Source of the DNA: Cytophagales bacterium
GTDB lineage: Bacteria > Bacteroidota > Bacteroidia > Cytophagales > Spirosomataceae
Reading direction: 5' to 3'
Length of the DNA: 64,000 nt
Assembly: GCA_013298025.1 (NCBI GenBank)
Contig: JAAFJE010000007.1
Span: 62,001-126,000, forward strand
Under the pieces are notes generated by a model. That model saw only the letters and a list, made by a program, of their open reading frames with translations. It searched no databases and was not told the DNA's origin. The stretch's first letter is position 1. Each line of letters begins with the position of its first letter. Shown here piece after piece: positions 35,666-43,441 of this stretch. Both the position numbers and the translations under genes were made by a program.

Positions 35666-37570
35666 TTACAAGGCTGCGTTCAAATTGCCTACGTGGCGTT
35701 CGTGCAGGCGTTGCTCAATTTCGCCTAAAATAGCAGGGTCGTCGATGGTTGATGGTACACTAAAGCTTTCTCCATCAGCAATTTGACGCATGATTTTGCG
35801 AAGGATTTTACCCGAACGTGTTTTAGGAAGTCGTTTTACTAAAATCGTATTTCTATAAAATGCCACCGCTCCGATTTGGTCACGAATGAGTCCTACGGTT
35901 TGTTGCTCTAAGCTTGCTTCGTCGATGTTTTGTCCGTCTTTTAGCACCACAAAACCTACAGGCCGTTGCCCTCGTAGCTCGTCGGCAATCCCCACCACGG
36001 CACATTCGGCAATAGCAGGATGCGAGGCAATGATTTCTTCCATTGCTCCCGTTGAAAGGCGATGCCCTGCCACATTAATCACGTCGTCGATGCGTCCCAT
36101 GATAAACACATAGCCCTCATCGTCGATAAAACCGCCATCGCCTGTGAGGTAATAGCCATCGAAAGTACTGAGGTACGACGATTGAAAACGCTCGTCGTCG
36201 TTCCAAAGCGTAGGCAAACAACCCGGAGGCATCGGCAATTTGATACAGACGTAGCCATCTTGGTTGGGCGGTAGTTCGTCGCCTGCTTCGTTCAAAATTT
36301 TGAGTTCAAAGCCACACACGGGCTTGGTTGCCGAACCTGGTTTTACGGGAAATTGCTCCAGCCCAGACATATTGCCTACAATACCCCAGCCTGTTTCGGT
36401 TTGCCACCAGTGGTCTAAAACAGGCAGTTGTGTGATTTGTTGCAGCCATTCGAGCGTTGGGGGGTCGCATCGTTCGCCAGCTAAGAAAATAGCCTTGAGT
36501 GAGCTAATGTCGTATTGAGCCAAAAAAGTAGCGTCGGGGTCTTCTTTCTTGATTGCCCTAAAAGCCGTTGGGGCAGTAAAGAAGCATTTCACTTGGTGTG
36601 CTGCTATTACACGCCAAAATGTACCTGCATCGGGCGTGCGGATGGGCTTTCCTTCAAAAAGAATGGTTGTACAACCGTAGATGAGCGGTGCATACACAAT
36701 GTAGGAGTGCCCAACCACCCAACCCACATCGGAAGCAGCCCAATACACGTCGCCGGGCTCTACATTGTAAATGTTACGCATAGAATAGTGCATTGCTACG
36801 GCATGACCACCGTTGTCACGTACAATGCCCTTGGGTTTGCCTGTTGTACCAGAAGTGTAAAGAATGTACAAGGGGTCGGTGGCATCGACAGGCGTACAGG
36901 GAGCTTCGGGTGCTTGGTCAACCAAGGTAGCGTAGTCTATATCTCTGCCTACTTGCAAGGTAGCATGGTTTTGTTCTCGTTGAAACACAATACAATAATC
37001 GGGCTTGTGTGTAGCGGTATCCATCGCCTCATCGAGCAAGGGTTTGTAAGGCAATACCTTTTCAAATTCGATACCACACGAAGCCGAGATAATCACTTTG
37101 GGTTTGGCATCGTCGATACGCACGGCTAGTTCGTGCGGAGCGAATCCGCCAAATACCACCGAATGCACCGCCCCGATGCGGGCACAAGCCAGCATTGCCA
37201 TAGCTGCCTGTGGAATCATAGGCATATAAATCACCACGGTATCGCCCTGTTGTACGCCCAATTGCAACAAACCACCTGCCAACTTGGCAACCTCCTCTTT
37301 TAGAGCCAAGTAGCTATACTTTTTGACCGTTTTCGTAACGGGAGAATCATAAATGAGGGCTGTTTGCTCGCCTCTGCCACAGGCAATATGGTGGTCGAGG
37401 GCCAAATAAGCTGTGTTGAGTTTACCACCTTTAAACCAACGATAAAAGCCCTTTTCGTCTGTTGAAAGAATTTGTTTAGGGGCTTCAAACCACTCAATAT
37501 GAGCGGCTTGTTCAGCCCAGAAATCTTCACGATTTTCTATGCTGAACTGGTATTTTTCTGCGTAAGACAT
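35666..37570 (-). CDS. prpE: propionate-CoA ligase (PrpE-type acyl-CoA synthetase)
   Basis: 634 residues of the same ANL family as acs but distinct from it. P-loop YTSGTTGKPKGIVRDNGGHAVA and YWAASDVGWVVGHSYIVYAPL are typical of propionyl-CoA synthetases (PrpE/ACSS3). WWQTETGWG, YYLTGDGGFIDDEGYVFIMG and SGKILRKIMRQ are intact. The reaction is propionate + ATP + CoA to propionyl-CoA; acetate or butyrate may also be used. It is downstream of the CrbS-like sensor and its receiver on the same strand. No methylcitrate-cycle gene is in the window, so the fate of propionyl-CoA is not shown here. Confidence 0.85.
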   Translation of the reverse strand: MSYAEKYQFSIENREDFWAEQAAHIEWFEAPKQILSTDEKGFYRWFKGGKLNTAYLALDHHIACGRGEQTALIYDSPVTKTVKKYSYLALKEEVAKLAGGLLQLGVQQGDTVVIYMPMIPQAAMAMLACARIGAVHSVVFGGFAPHELAVRIDDAKPKVIISASCGIEFEKVLPYKPLLDEAMDTATHKPDYCIVFQREQNHATLQVGRDIDYATLVDQAPEAPCTPVDATDPLYILYTSGTTGKPKGIVRDNGGHAVAMHYSMRNIYNVEPGDVYWAASDVGWVVGHSYIVYAPLIYGCTTILFEGKPIRTPDAGTFWRVIAAHQVKCFFTAPTAFRAIKKEDPDATFLAQYDISSLKAIFLAGERCDPPTLEWLQQITQLPVLDHWWQTETGWGIVGNMSGLEQFPVKPGSATKPVCGFELKILNEAGDELPPNQDGYVCIKLPMPPGCLPTLWNDDERFQSSYLSTFDGYYLTGDGGFIDDEGYVFIMGRIDDVINVAGHRLSTGAMEEIIASHPAIAECAVVGIADELRGQRPVGFVVLKDGQNIDEASLEQQTVGLIRDQIGAVAFYRNTILVKRLPKTRSGKILRKIMRQIADGESFSVPSTIDDPAILGEIEQRLHERHVGNLNAAL

Positions 37571-37779
37571 TGGTTTATAATCTTATAGTTTTGTTTTGTT
37601 ATAATCTTGATAAGCATTGCTTGGGTTTCTTTTTTATTGGTATTTTGTAGTATAACTAAAGCCTAATCTTACAAAAAAGCAGGCATCAACGCCATGCGTA
37701 CCAACCCAAAAGAATACAATTTTATCAATACTAATTTACATACAAATGGCTGAAATCCCATTCAAAAACAACAGAACTT

Positions 37780-37793
37780 AGCTAAATTTAGCT
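37780..37793. promoter_or_regulatory. 14-bp palindrome at the receiver stop / prpE upstream region
   Basis: AGCTAAATTTAGCT is a perfect palindrome that includes the stop codon of the receiver gene. It differs from the palindrome at the aceB promoter (47547-47560) by one base per arm. It lies about 210 bp upstream of prpE. It may be an operator shared within the acetate cluster. Confidence 0.35.
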
Positions 37794-38174
37794 AGTTGCA
37801 ATACCCAAGGCTAGGGTGTTCACTTTGGCAACCAAGGTACGTGTAGAAAAAGGTTTTGGCACATACAGGTCTGCCCCAAGCGAGTAGCCCTTTTCCATGT
37901 CTGATTCTTTGTTTTTGGCACTTAAAAACACAATTTTTATATGGCTCAATTTGAGGGTTTTCTTTACAAAATGACATACTTCGTAGCCATCTACATTGGG
38001 CATCATAATATCGAGCAAGATAATCGAAGGAATTTCTCTTTCAATTATATCAAGAGCCTCCTCGCCATCACGGGCGATAAAAACTTGGTATCCCTCTTTT
38101 TTCATGAGAAATTCAAGCGACATCAAAATGCCTGGCTCATCGTCAACTACTAATACTTTTAATTTCTCTTTCAT
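37788..38174 (-). CDS. single-domain response regulator, partner of the SLC5 kinase
   Basis: 128 residues from the ATG at 38172-38174 (MKEKLKVLVVDDEPG). A longer frame would run into the kinase gene and is unlikely. Receiver only: DDE at 11-13, phosphoacceptor Asp55 in IILLDIMMPNVDGYEV, Lys in VPKPF. It begins 31 bp after the transporter-kinase stop, so it is the likely cognate partner. In the CrbS/CrbR systems of proteobacteria the regulator has a LuxR DNA-binding domain; this protein has none, so it cannot act on acs directly and must pass the signal on. Confidence 0.87.
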   Translation of the reverse strand: MKEKLKVLVVDDEPGILMSLEFLMKKEGYQVFIARDGEEALDIIEREIPSIILLDIMMPNVDGYEVCHFVKKTLKLSHIKIVFLSAKNKESDMEKGYSLGADLYVPKPFSTRTLVAKVNTLALGIATS

Positions 38175-38205
38175 CGTTTTATAGTGCTTTGGGGAAAATA
38201 CAACC

Positions 38206-40914
38206 TTACACAACAGGTAGCATAAAAGTAAATTTAGAGCCATGCCCTACTTCGCTTTCTACCCAGATTTGTCCTTGGTGTAATTCTACAATCTTTTTTG
38301 AAATAGCCAAACCCAAGCCACTCCCTTTGGGTTTTTTGATGGTTTGGTCTTCTGCTTGAAAAAACTTATCAAATATCAGGCGTTGAAATTCCTTGGCGAT
38401 GCCCGCGCCATTGTCTTGCACACTGGTATAAATACAGCCCTCTACGTAATGCGTCGCAATGTTGATTTCGCCTCGGTCGGGTTCGCAATATTTGATGGCA
38501 TTCGATACCAAATTAACCACCACTTGAATCAACTTATCTCGGTCGGCTTCAAACTTGGGGGCAAATCGGTCTGGCGTAAAGGTAATGTCAATGCCTTTTT
38601 CCTTGGCTTGTTGATACAGTGTTTCGATAGAATCTTTGATAATATCCTGTATATCAACCATTTCTTTTAAAATATTTTGTCGCCCCGACTCATATTTTTC
38701 AAGGTCTAATACCTGGTTTATCAGACGGCTTAGGCGGTCTGATTCTTTTACGACCGTACTCAAAAAATGTTCTCGTTCTTCTACGTCCATGTCGGGGTTG
38801 TCATATACAATTTCCGACAAAGCCCTTATCGAAGTAAGTGGGGTACGAATTTCATGGGCGACGGTTGACAAAAAATCATCTTTGAGCTTATCGGTACGTT
38901 TGAGTATTTCGTTGGCTTCTTTTAGCTCAGACGTTGCTTTTTCCAGTTCTATTGATTTTTTCCGCAGTTCTTTGTTATTGACCATCAACTCTTGCGAAGT
39001 TTTCAGAATACTAATCACTTCTTCCATCGAAATGTTTTCTTCTTTTGACACCGACGACACCATCATCCGAGCGGAGGCTGCCCCTACCACACCTGCCAAA
39101 AGCTTTTCGGCATACGTCACAAGCTTGGGGTCGGCTCGGCGGTTTTCGAGGTTGAGGTTGTGTTTTTGGGCAAAAAGTCGTAAAACCCTGTCGGTTCGTT
39201 TTTCTCCAAAAAAATTGCCTAGTAGGTTTCTAATATCTTGATGATACGCCGTGCCACGCCAAATCGTAGTATGGTCGCTGAGTTTGGCATGGCTAAAAAT
39301 ATCAACAAACGTCACGGCTTGGTTGAGTTCGATAGAAGTAGCTTTAGAAATAAGCGACAACGATACATAAGCTCCTACGTTGAAAAACATACTCCAAAAA
39401 AGGCTATGCGAAATGTCGTCCATGCCTTTCAAGCCAAACAAAGCTAGAGGTCGAAGAGCATGAATACCGCCAAGTCCTTCGTCGAGAATCGACTGCGGAA
39501 AAAGCCCTGCTCCAATCAACGAAGGCAATACCAAGGTATAAAACCAAACCAATGTACCCAATAAAATGCCTGCAATAGCTCCTTTGCGAGCACCTTCTTT
39601 CCAATAAATTCCTCCGATAATGGCAGGTACAAATTGGGCTACGGCCGCAAAAGAAATCATGCCTATAGATACCAACGAAAAATATTGGGCAATGGCTTTG
39701 GCATAAATGTAGGAAAGCAACAAAATGACAATAATCGCCACACGACGAATGTTATTGACCAACTGACTAAGATTTTTCTCATACTTGGCAATGACCTTCG
39801 GGAAATTCAGCAACAAAGGCATGACCAAGCTGTTGGAAACCATGATACTAAGTGCAATCGTTTCGACAATAATCATACTGGTAGCCGCCGAAAAACCACC
39901 AATAAAAGCCACCAATGCCAAGGCTTTTTGGTTGAATTTCAAGGGGATAGACAACAGGTAGTTGTCGGGGTTGACACTTCCGTCGGGAAACAACAATTGT
40001 CCACCAAAGGCAATAGGCAATACAAAAATATTGATGACCAACAAGTACAAAGGAAAAAGCCACATGGCTTTATTGAGATGTTTTTCGTTGACATTTTCTA
40101 CAACCGCCACTTGAAATTGGCGAGGCAAAAACATGATAGCACCCATCGAAAGTACAGTGTGCCAAAACCAAGAAGCATATTCGCCTTGGTGTTCTTCGAG
40201 GGTAAACTGGGCTTTGAGACTTGGGATTTGTGCAGCTTTGCTAAAAATATCGCCAAAACCATCGAAAATACTGTAGGTGACAAACACCCCAACCACTGAA
40301 AAAGCCAAGGCTTTAACCAACGACTCGAAGGCAATAGCCGTAACCATCCCTTCGTGGCGTTCGGTTGAGTCGATTTTGCGAGTACCAAAAATAATGGTAA
40401 AAATGCCCAAGCCCACAGCAATATAAAAGGTTAAATCATCTAAAAAAATATGCTTGGTCGTAACTACACCTTGGTTTGTTAGAATTTTGAAACTACTCGA
40501 AATAGCTTTGAGTTGGATAGCAATGTAAGGCAGTACACCGATAAGACATACCAGCGTGACAATGACACCCAAGGAGATATTTTTGCCATAACGAGCCGAA
40601 ATAAAATCGGCAATCGACGTGATGCGGTAAACTTTACAAATTCTAATGATTTTCCGAATCACAATAGCCCAAAGAGGCATCATGAGGGTTGGACCAATAT
40701 ACACCGATAAATATTCGATGCCATGCCCTACAGCCCTGCCCACCGACCCGTAGAAAGTCCAAGCGGTACAATAAATGGCTAAAGAAAGTGCATAGATATA
40801 AGGGTTGGTAACTAGACTGTTGCCTCGTGCAGAACGTTTTTCAGCCCAGTATGCTACCCCAAATAGGAATGCCAGATATAGCAAAGATGCCAAAACTAAA
40901 ATAAGGCTATTCAT
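38206..40914 (-). CDS. SLC5 sodium/solute symporter fused to a histidine kinase (CrbS-like)
   Basis: 902 residues. The first ~560 residues form about 13 membrane helices of the solute:sodium symporter fold (for example YCTAWTFYGSVGRAVGHG and GGFSAATSMIIVETIALSIMVSN). A linker and coiled coil (about 645-680) lead to a kinase core with His687 in STVAHEIRTPLTSI, N box NLVSNAIKY (Asn805), G1 DNGAGI and G2 GSGLGLAI. This is the plan of CbrA and of CrbS, which in Vibrio and Pseudomonas controls acs and the acetate switch. Neighbouring acs, prpE and glyoxylate genes support acetate or short-chain acid sensing. A small membrane protein gene overlaps its start and a receiver follows. Confidence 0.92.
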   Translation of the reverse strand: MNSLILVLASLLYLAFLFGVAYWAEKRSARGNSLVTNPYIYALSLAIYCTAWTFYGSVGRAVGHGIEYLSVYIGPTLMMPLWAIVIRKIIRICKVYRITSIADFISARYGKNISLGVIVTLVCLIGVLPYIAIQLKAISSSFKILTNQGVVTTKHIFLDDLTFYIAVGLGIFTIIFGTRKIDSTERHEGMVTAIAFESLVKALAFSVVGVFVTYSIFDGFGDIFSKAAQIPSLKAQFTLEEHQGEYASWFWHTVLSMGAIMFLPRQFQVAVVENVNEKHLNKAMWLFPLYLLVINIFVLPIAFGGQLLFPDGSVNPDNYLLSIPLKFNQKALALVAFIGGFSAATSMIIVETIALSIMVSNSLVMPLLLNFPKVIAKYEKNLSQLVNNIRRVAIIVILLLSYIYAKAIAQYFSLVSIGMISFAAVAQFVPAIIGGIYWKEGARKGAIAGILLGTLVWFYTLVLPSLIGAGLFPQSILDEGLGGIHALRPLALFGLKGMDDISHSLFWSMFFNVGAYVSLSLISKATSIELNQAVTFVDIFSHAKLSDHTTIWRGTAYHQDIRNLLGNFFGEKRTDRVLRLFAQKHNLNLENRRADPKLVTYAEKLLAGVVGAASARMMVSSVSKEENISMEEVISILKTSQELMVNNKELRKKSIELEKATSELKEANEILKRTDKLKDDFLSTVAHEIRTPLTSIRALSEIVYDNPDMDVEEREHFLSTVVKESDRLSRLINQVLDLEKYESGRQNILKEMVDIQDIIKDSIETLYQQAKEKGIDITFTPDRFAPKFEADRDKLIQVVVNLVSNAIKYCEPDRGEINIATHYVEGCIYTSVQDNGAGIAKEFQRLIFDKFFQAEDQTIKKPKGSGLGLAISKKIVELHQGQIWVESEVGHGSKFTFMLPVV

Positions 40915-41134
40915 CTTTCTTGGAAGAATCTTGTTGTTTATGATTTAGCTCTCTGACATTGAAAAATATCACTACGATAAGGATACCCCAAAGTGCAAAA
41001 ACGTATAAAAAAAGTGCTGGAACGCCTGCAATCAATCGCTCGATATTGAAAATAGACAAAATAGGAGAATTGAATAGCAATAAAAACAGACAACTGATGA
41101 TTAGTAACTTTTGCTCTTTTAAGGTTTCTTTCAT
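40907..41134 (-). CDS. small two-helix membrane protein coupled to the SLC5 kinase
   Basis: About 75 residues from the first ATG (MKETLKEQKLLIISCLFLLL); the frame continues to a TTG at 41164. Two hydrophobic helices are joined by a short loop (NIERLIAGVPALFLYVFALWG). The layout resembles the small subunits often encoded before sodium/solute symporters (DUF3311/YhdT-like). The stop overlaps the start of the transporter-kinase gene by 8 bp, so the two are translationally coupled. It probably assembles with the transporter part of the sensor. Its exact family was not proven. Confidence 0.7.
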   Translation of the reverse strand: MKETLKEQKLLIISCLFLLLFNSPILSIFNIERLIAGVPALFLYVFALWGILIVVIFFNVRELNHKQQDSSKKDE

Positions 41135-41205
41135 GTTTTTAAGGAAAACTTTAGTAATGGGCAAAATACTAACAAATTAGATTTATTTGATAAAAAATTG
41201 CAATT

Positions 41206-41217
41206 ACTTAGCTAAGT
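41206..41217. promoter_or_regulatory. 12-bp palindrome upstream of the SLC5 kinase operon
   Basis: ACTTAGCTAAGT is a perfect palindrome in the operon's promoter zone. The core CTTAGCTAA also occurs at 37777-37785 near the prpE upstream region. Confidence 0.3.
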
Positions 41218-41361
41218 TGGTAATGTTGATAATTGAAAAATCCTATAAAACTTAGCCCTTTTAAAGTAAGAATGTATGCCATGAGCCAAAAAGACTTCAA
41301 TGACATACATTACTTGACTCATCTATCCCTAAAAACTATGTTTGTAACTTAATAAAAACAG

Positions 41362-41404
41362 AGGCAATTTGTCAAATAAAACCTAGTTACCAAGCAAATT
41401 GCCT
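41362..41404 (-). terminator. intrinsic terminator of the MFS-carrier operon
   Basis: A 10-bp stem (41362-41371 with 41395-41404, AGGCAATTTG and complement). On the minus strand it is followed by CTGTTTTTATT. A second weaker hairpin (GGGCAAAA.../...TTTTGCCC) lies just before it. Confidence 0.7.
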
Positions 41405-41474
41405 ATCCAACAGGGCAAAACAACTACGAGCTATAGCAATTTTGCAGAAAGTTGTTTTTTGCCCCTTTTTTGTT

Positions 41475-41702
41475 TTATTCTTTGTCGCTACCAAACTCTC
41501 CTTCTAAAGCATACTTACCGAAAATAAGCAAGCCTCCAGTGATGATGGGCGTAAGAATAAACATGATAATGATACCAAATACAAGGTCGTCTTGTTTTCC
41601 GCTCGAAAGCTTTGGAATGCCCAGTTCTTTGATACCAAACCAAGCTGTTGCAAGTCCGAGTACAATCCAGACAATGCCTAATATTTTTTTAATTCCGTCC
41701 AT
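41475..41702 (-). CDS. small two-helix membrane protein next to the MFS carrier
   Basis: 75 residues: two hydrophobic helices (KKILGIVWIVLGLATAWFG and LVFGIIIMFILTPIITGGLL) with a short Lys/Asp loop and an acidic tail. It follows the MFS carrier gene by about 60 bp on the same strand and precedes a terminator, so it is the last gene of that operon. Similar small proteins are commonly found beside such carriers in Bacteroidota. The role is unknown; it is possibly a stabilising subunit. Confidence 0.65.
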   Translation of the reverse strand: MDGIKKILGIVWIVLGLATAWFGIKELGIPKLSSGKQDDLVFGIIIMFILTPIITGGLLIFGKYALEGEFGSDKE

Positions 41703-41761
41703 GGTTGTTTATTTTTGAATGAATAAAAGTCTTTAAAAATGATTACTGCTATTGTTGGCTA

Positions 41762-43324
41762 TTATTCGGCTGTTTTCTTTTCTTTGATATACAACAAGCC
41801 AATCACAAAACATACGGCTGCTACCAACATCGGGTATTTCAAGCCTTCGAGGTACGGTTGTGCATTGACTACCGCTTGGCCTGCTTTTTCGGCGGCTTCG
41901 TTGGCATCTTTTGCTTTCGATACCAAGTAAGTAGCAATGGCTGGCATCAATCCACCAAATACGCCGTTTCCGATGTGGTAAGGCAACGACATAGAGGTAT
42001 AGCGAATTTTTACAGGGAACATCTCAACCAAGAAAGCTGCAATAGGGCCATACGCCATTGTTACAAAAAGCAACTGTACAAATACCATCCAAATCAAAGT
42101 CCATTTGTCGCCTTCGTTGATTTTTACGGTTTTCACTACATCTGGCTTAGGTGCTTCTTTTGAGGCATCGGCCAAGAATGTTTCTTTTTTCACTTCTTTG
42201 TATTTCGTACCATCGGTATATTCTTTGGTGATGGTAGTCGTAATCAACGAGTCGGTAGTCGAATTAGCAACCAAGGCTCTTGTCACTTCTTTGGTTGTTT
42301 TTTCAGCAATTTCTTGCTTGTTTTTTACATTGGTTGTTTGGTAAATTTTCTCATAAATCGGACGGTAGCAAAGTACGCCCAACAACATCCCTGTAAGCAT
42401 AATACCTTTGCGACCTATTCTATCAGAAAGCCAACCGAAGAATACAAAAAATGGCGTTCCCATCATCAAAGCGATAATTAACAGGGTATTGGCTTGTTGG
42501 AAATCGACGTTACAAATTTTAAGCAAGAATGTTTGGGCATAAAACTGACCTGTGTACCAAACAACGCCTTGTCCCATGGTTGCCCCAAACAAGGCCAACA
42601 ACACATATTTGAAGTTGAGTTTATTACCAAACGATTCTTTCAATGGATTCGCAGAAGTTTTTCCTTCGGCTTTAGCTTTGGCAAACAAAGGCGATTCGTG
42701 CATATTTTTACGAATCAAAACCGACACATATACCATTATAATAGATACCCAAAACGGTACACGCCAGCCCCATTCTTCAAATTTTTCCTTGCCCATCGCC
42801 GATTGTGTAATCAAAATTACCGCCAATGAAATAAACAAACCTGCTGTAGCGGTAATCTGAATCCATGAAGTCCAGAAGCCTTTTTCGTTGGCAGGTGCGT
42901 GCTCGGCCACATAGGTAGCGGCACCGCCGTATTCACCTCCAAGAGCCAATCCTTGCAACAAACGTAAGACCAATACAAGCAAAGGAGCAAAAAAGCCAAT
43001 GGTTTCGTAACCCGGAATACATCCGATGGCAAAAGTAGCACCACCCATCAAGACGAGCGTTACCATGAAAGTGTATTTACGGCCAATCAAATCGCCTAAA
43101 CGACCAAAGAACAAGGCCCCAAACGGACGCACTACAAAGCCAGCCGCAAAAGTTGCTAAGGTTGATAAAAACGCTGCTGTAGGATTATCTTTAGGAAAAA
43201 ATTGCGTTGAAATAATGGTCGCCAAGCTACCAAAAATATAAAAGTCGTACCATTCGATGAGGGTACCCACTGACGAAGCACCGATAATAGAGGCTAATCC
43301 AGCGGTAGATTTCTTTTCAGACAT
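41762..43324 (-). CDS. MHS-type MFS carrier with a large extra loop
   Basis: 520 residues, 12 membrane helices. Metabolite:H+ symporter features: IEWYDFYIFGSLA in helix 1, FVVRPFGALFFGRLGDLIGRKYTF after helix 2, GLALGGEYGGAATYVAEHAP, and FFGWLSDRIGRKG in the second half. Known relatives carry organic acids, shikimate, oxoglutarate or betaine. Unlike them it has a Lys/Thr/Glu-rich insert of about 85 residues at roughly 323-407, between helices 9 and 10 and predicted to face the periplasm. The gene sits downstream of a porin in an acetate/propionate-use cluster, so a monocarboxylate or dicarboxylate substrate is likely. Confidence 0.87.
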   Translation of the reverse strand: MSEKKSTAGLASIIGASSVGTLIEWYDFYIFGSLATIISTQFFPKDNPTAAFLSTLATFAAGFVVRPFGALFFGRLGDLIGRKYTFMVTLVLMGGATFAIGCIPGYETIGFFAPLLVLVLRLLQGLALGGEYGGAATYVAEHAPANEKGFWTSWIQITATAGLFISLAVILITQSAMGKEKFEEWGWRVPFWVSIIMVYVSVLIRKNMHESPLFAKAKAEGKTSANPLKESFGNKLNFKYVLLALFGATMGQGVVWYTGQFYAQTFLLKICNVDFQQANTLLIIALMMGTPFFVFFGWLSDRIGRKGIMLTGMLLGVLCYRPIYEKIYQTTNVKNKQEIAEKTTKEVTRALVANSTTDSLITTTITKEYTDGTKYKEVKKETFLADASKEAPKPDVVKTVKINEGDKWTLIWMVFVQLLFVTMAYGPIAAFLVEMFPVKIRYTSMSLPYHIGNGVFGGLMPAIATYLVSKAKDANEAAEKAGQAVVNAQPYLEGLKYPMLVAAVCFVIGLLYIKEKKTAE

Positions 43325-43386
43325 AGTTACTAATGGTTAAAAAAGGGTTTAAGAAATTGATTTTTGAAAAAAAAGATTCTTTGTTG

Positions 43387-43419
43387 AACCTCGGGAAAAG
43401 AAAAGGTCGCCCCGAGGTT
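43387..43419 (-). terminator. hairpin between porin and carrier genes, possible attenuator
   Basis: A 9-bp GC-rich stem (43387-43395 with 43411-43419, AACCTCGGG and complement). On the minus strand a T8 run follows 12 bp later. It lies between the porin stop and the MFS start and could lower carrier expression relative to porin. Confidence 0.5.
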
Positions 43420-43441
43420 ATGAAATGTGTTTATTTGATGT

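Larger units (their letters stand above)
41135..41474. other. intergenic region upstream of the SLC5 kinase operon
   Basis: 340 bp containing a 12-bp palindrome (41206-41217) some 70 bp upstream of the operon start and a strong terminator (41362-41404) for the carrier operon upstream. No gene was seen. Confidence 0.5.
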
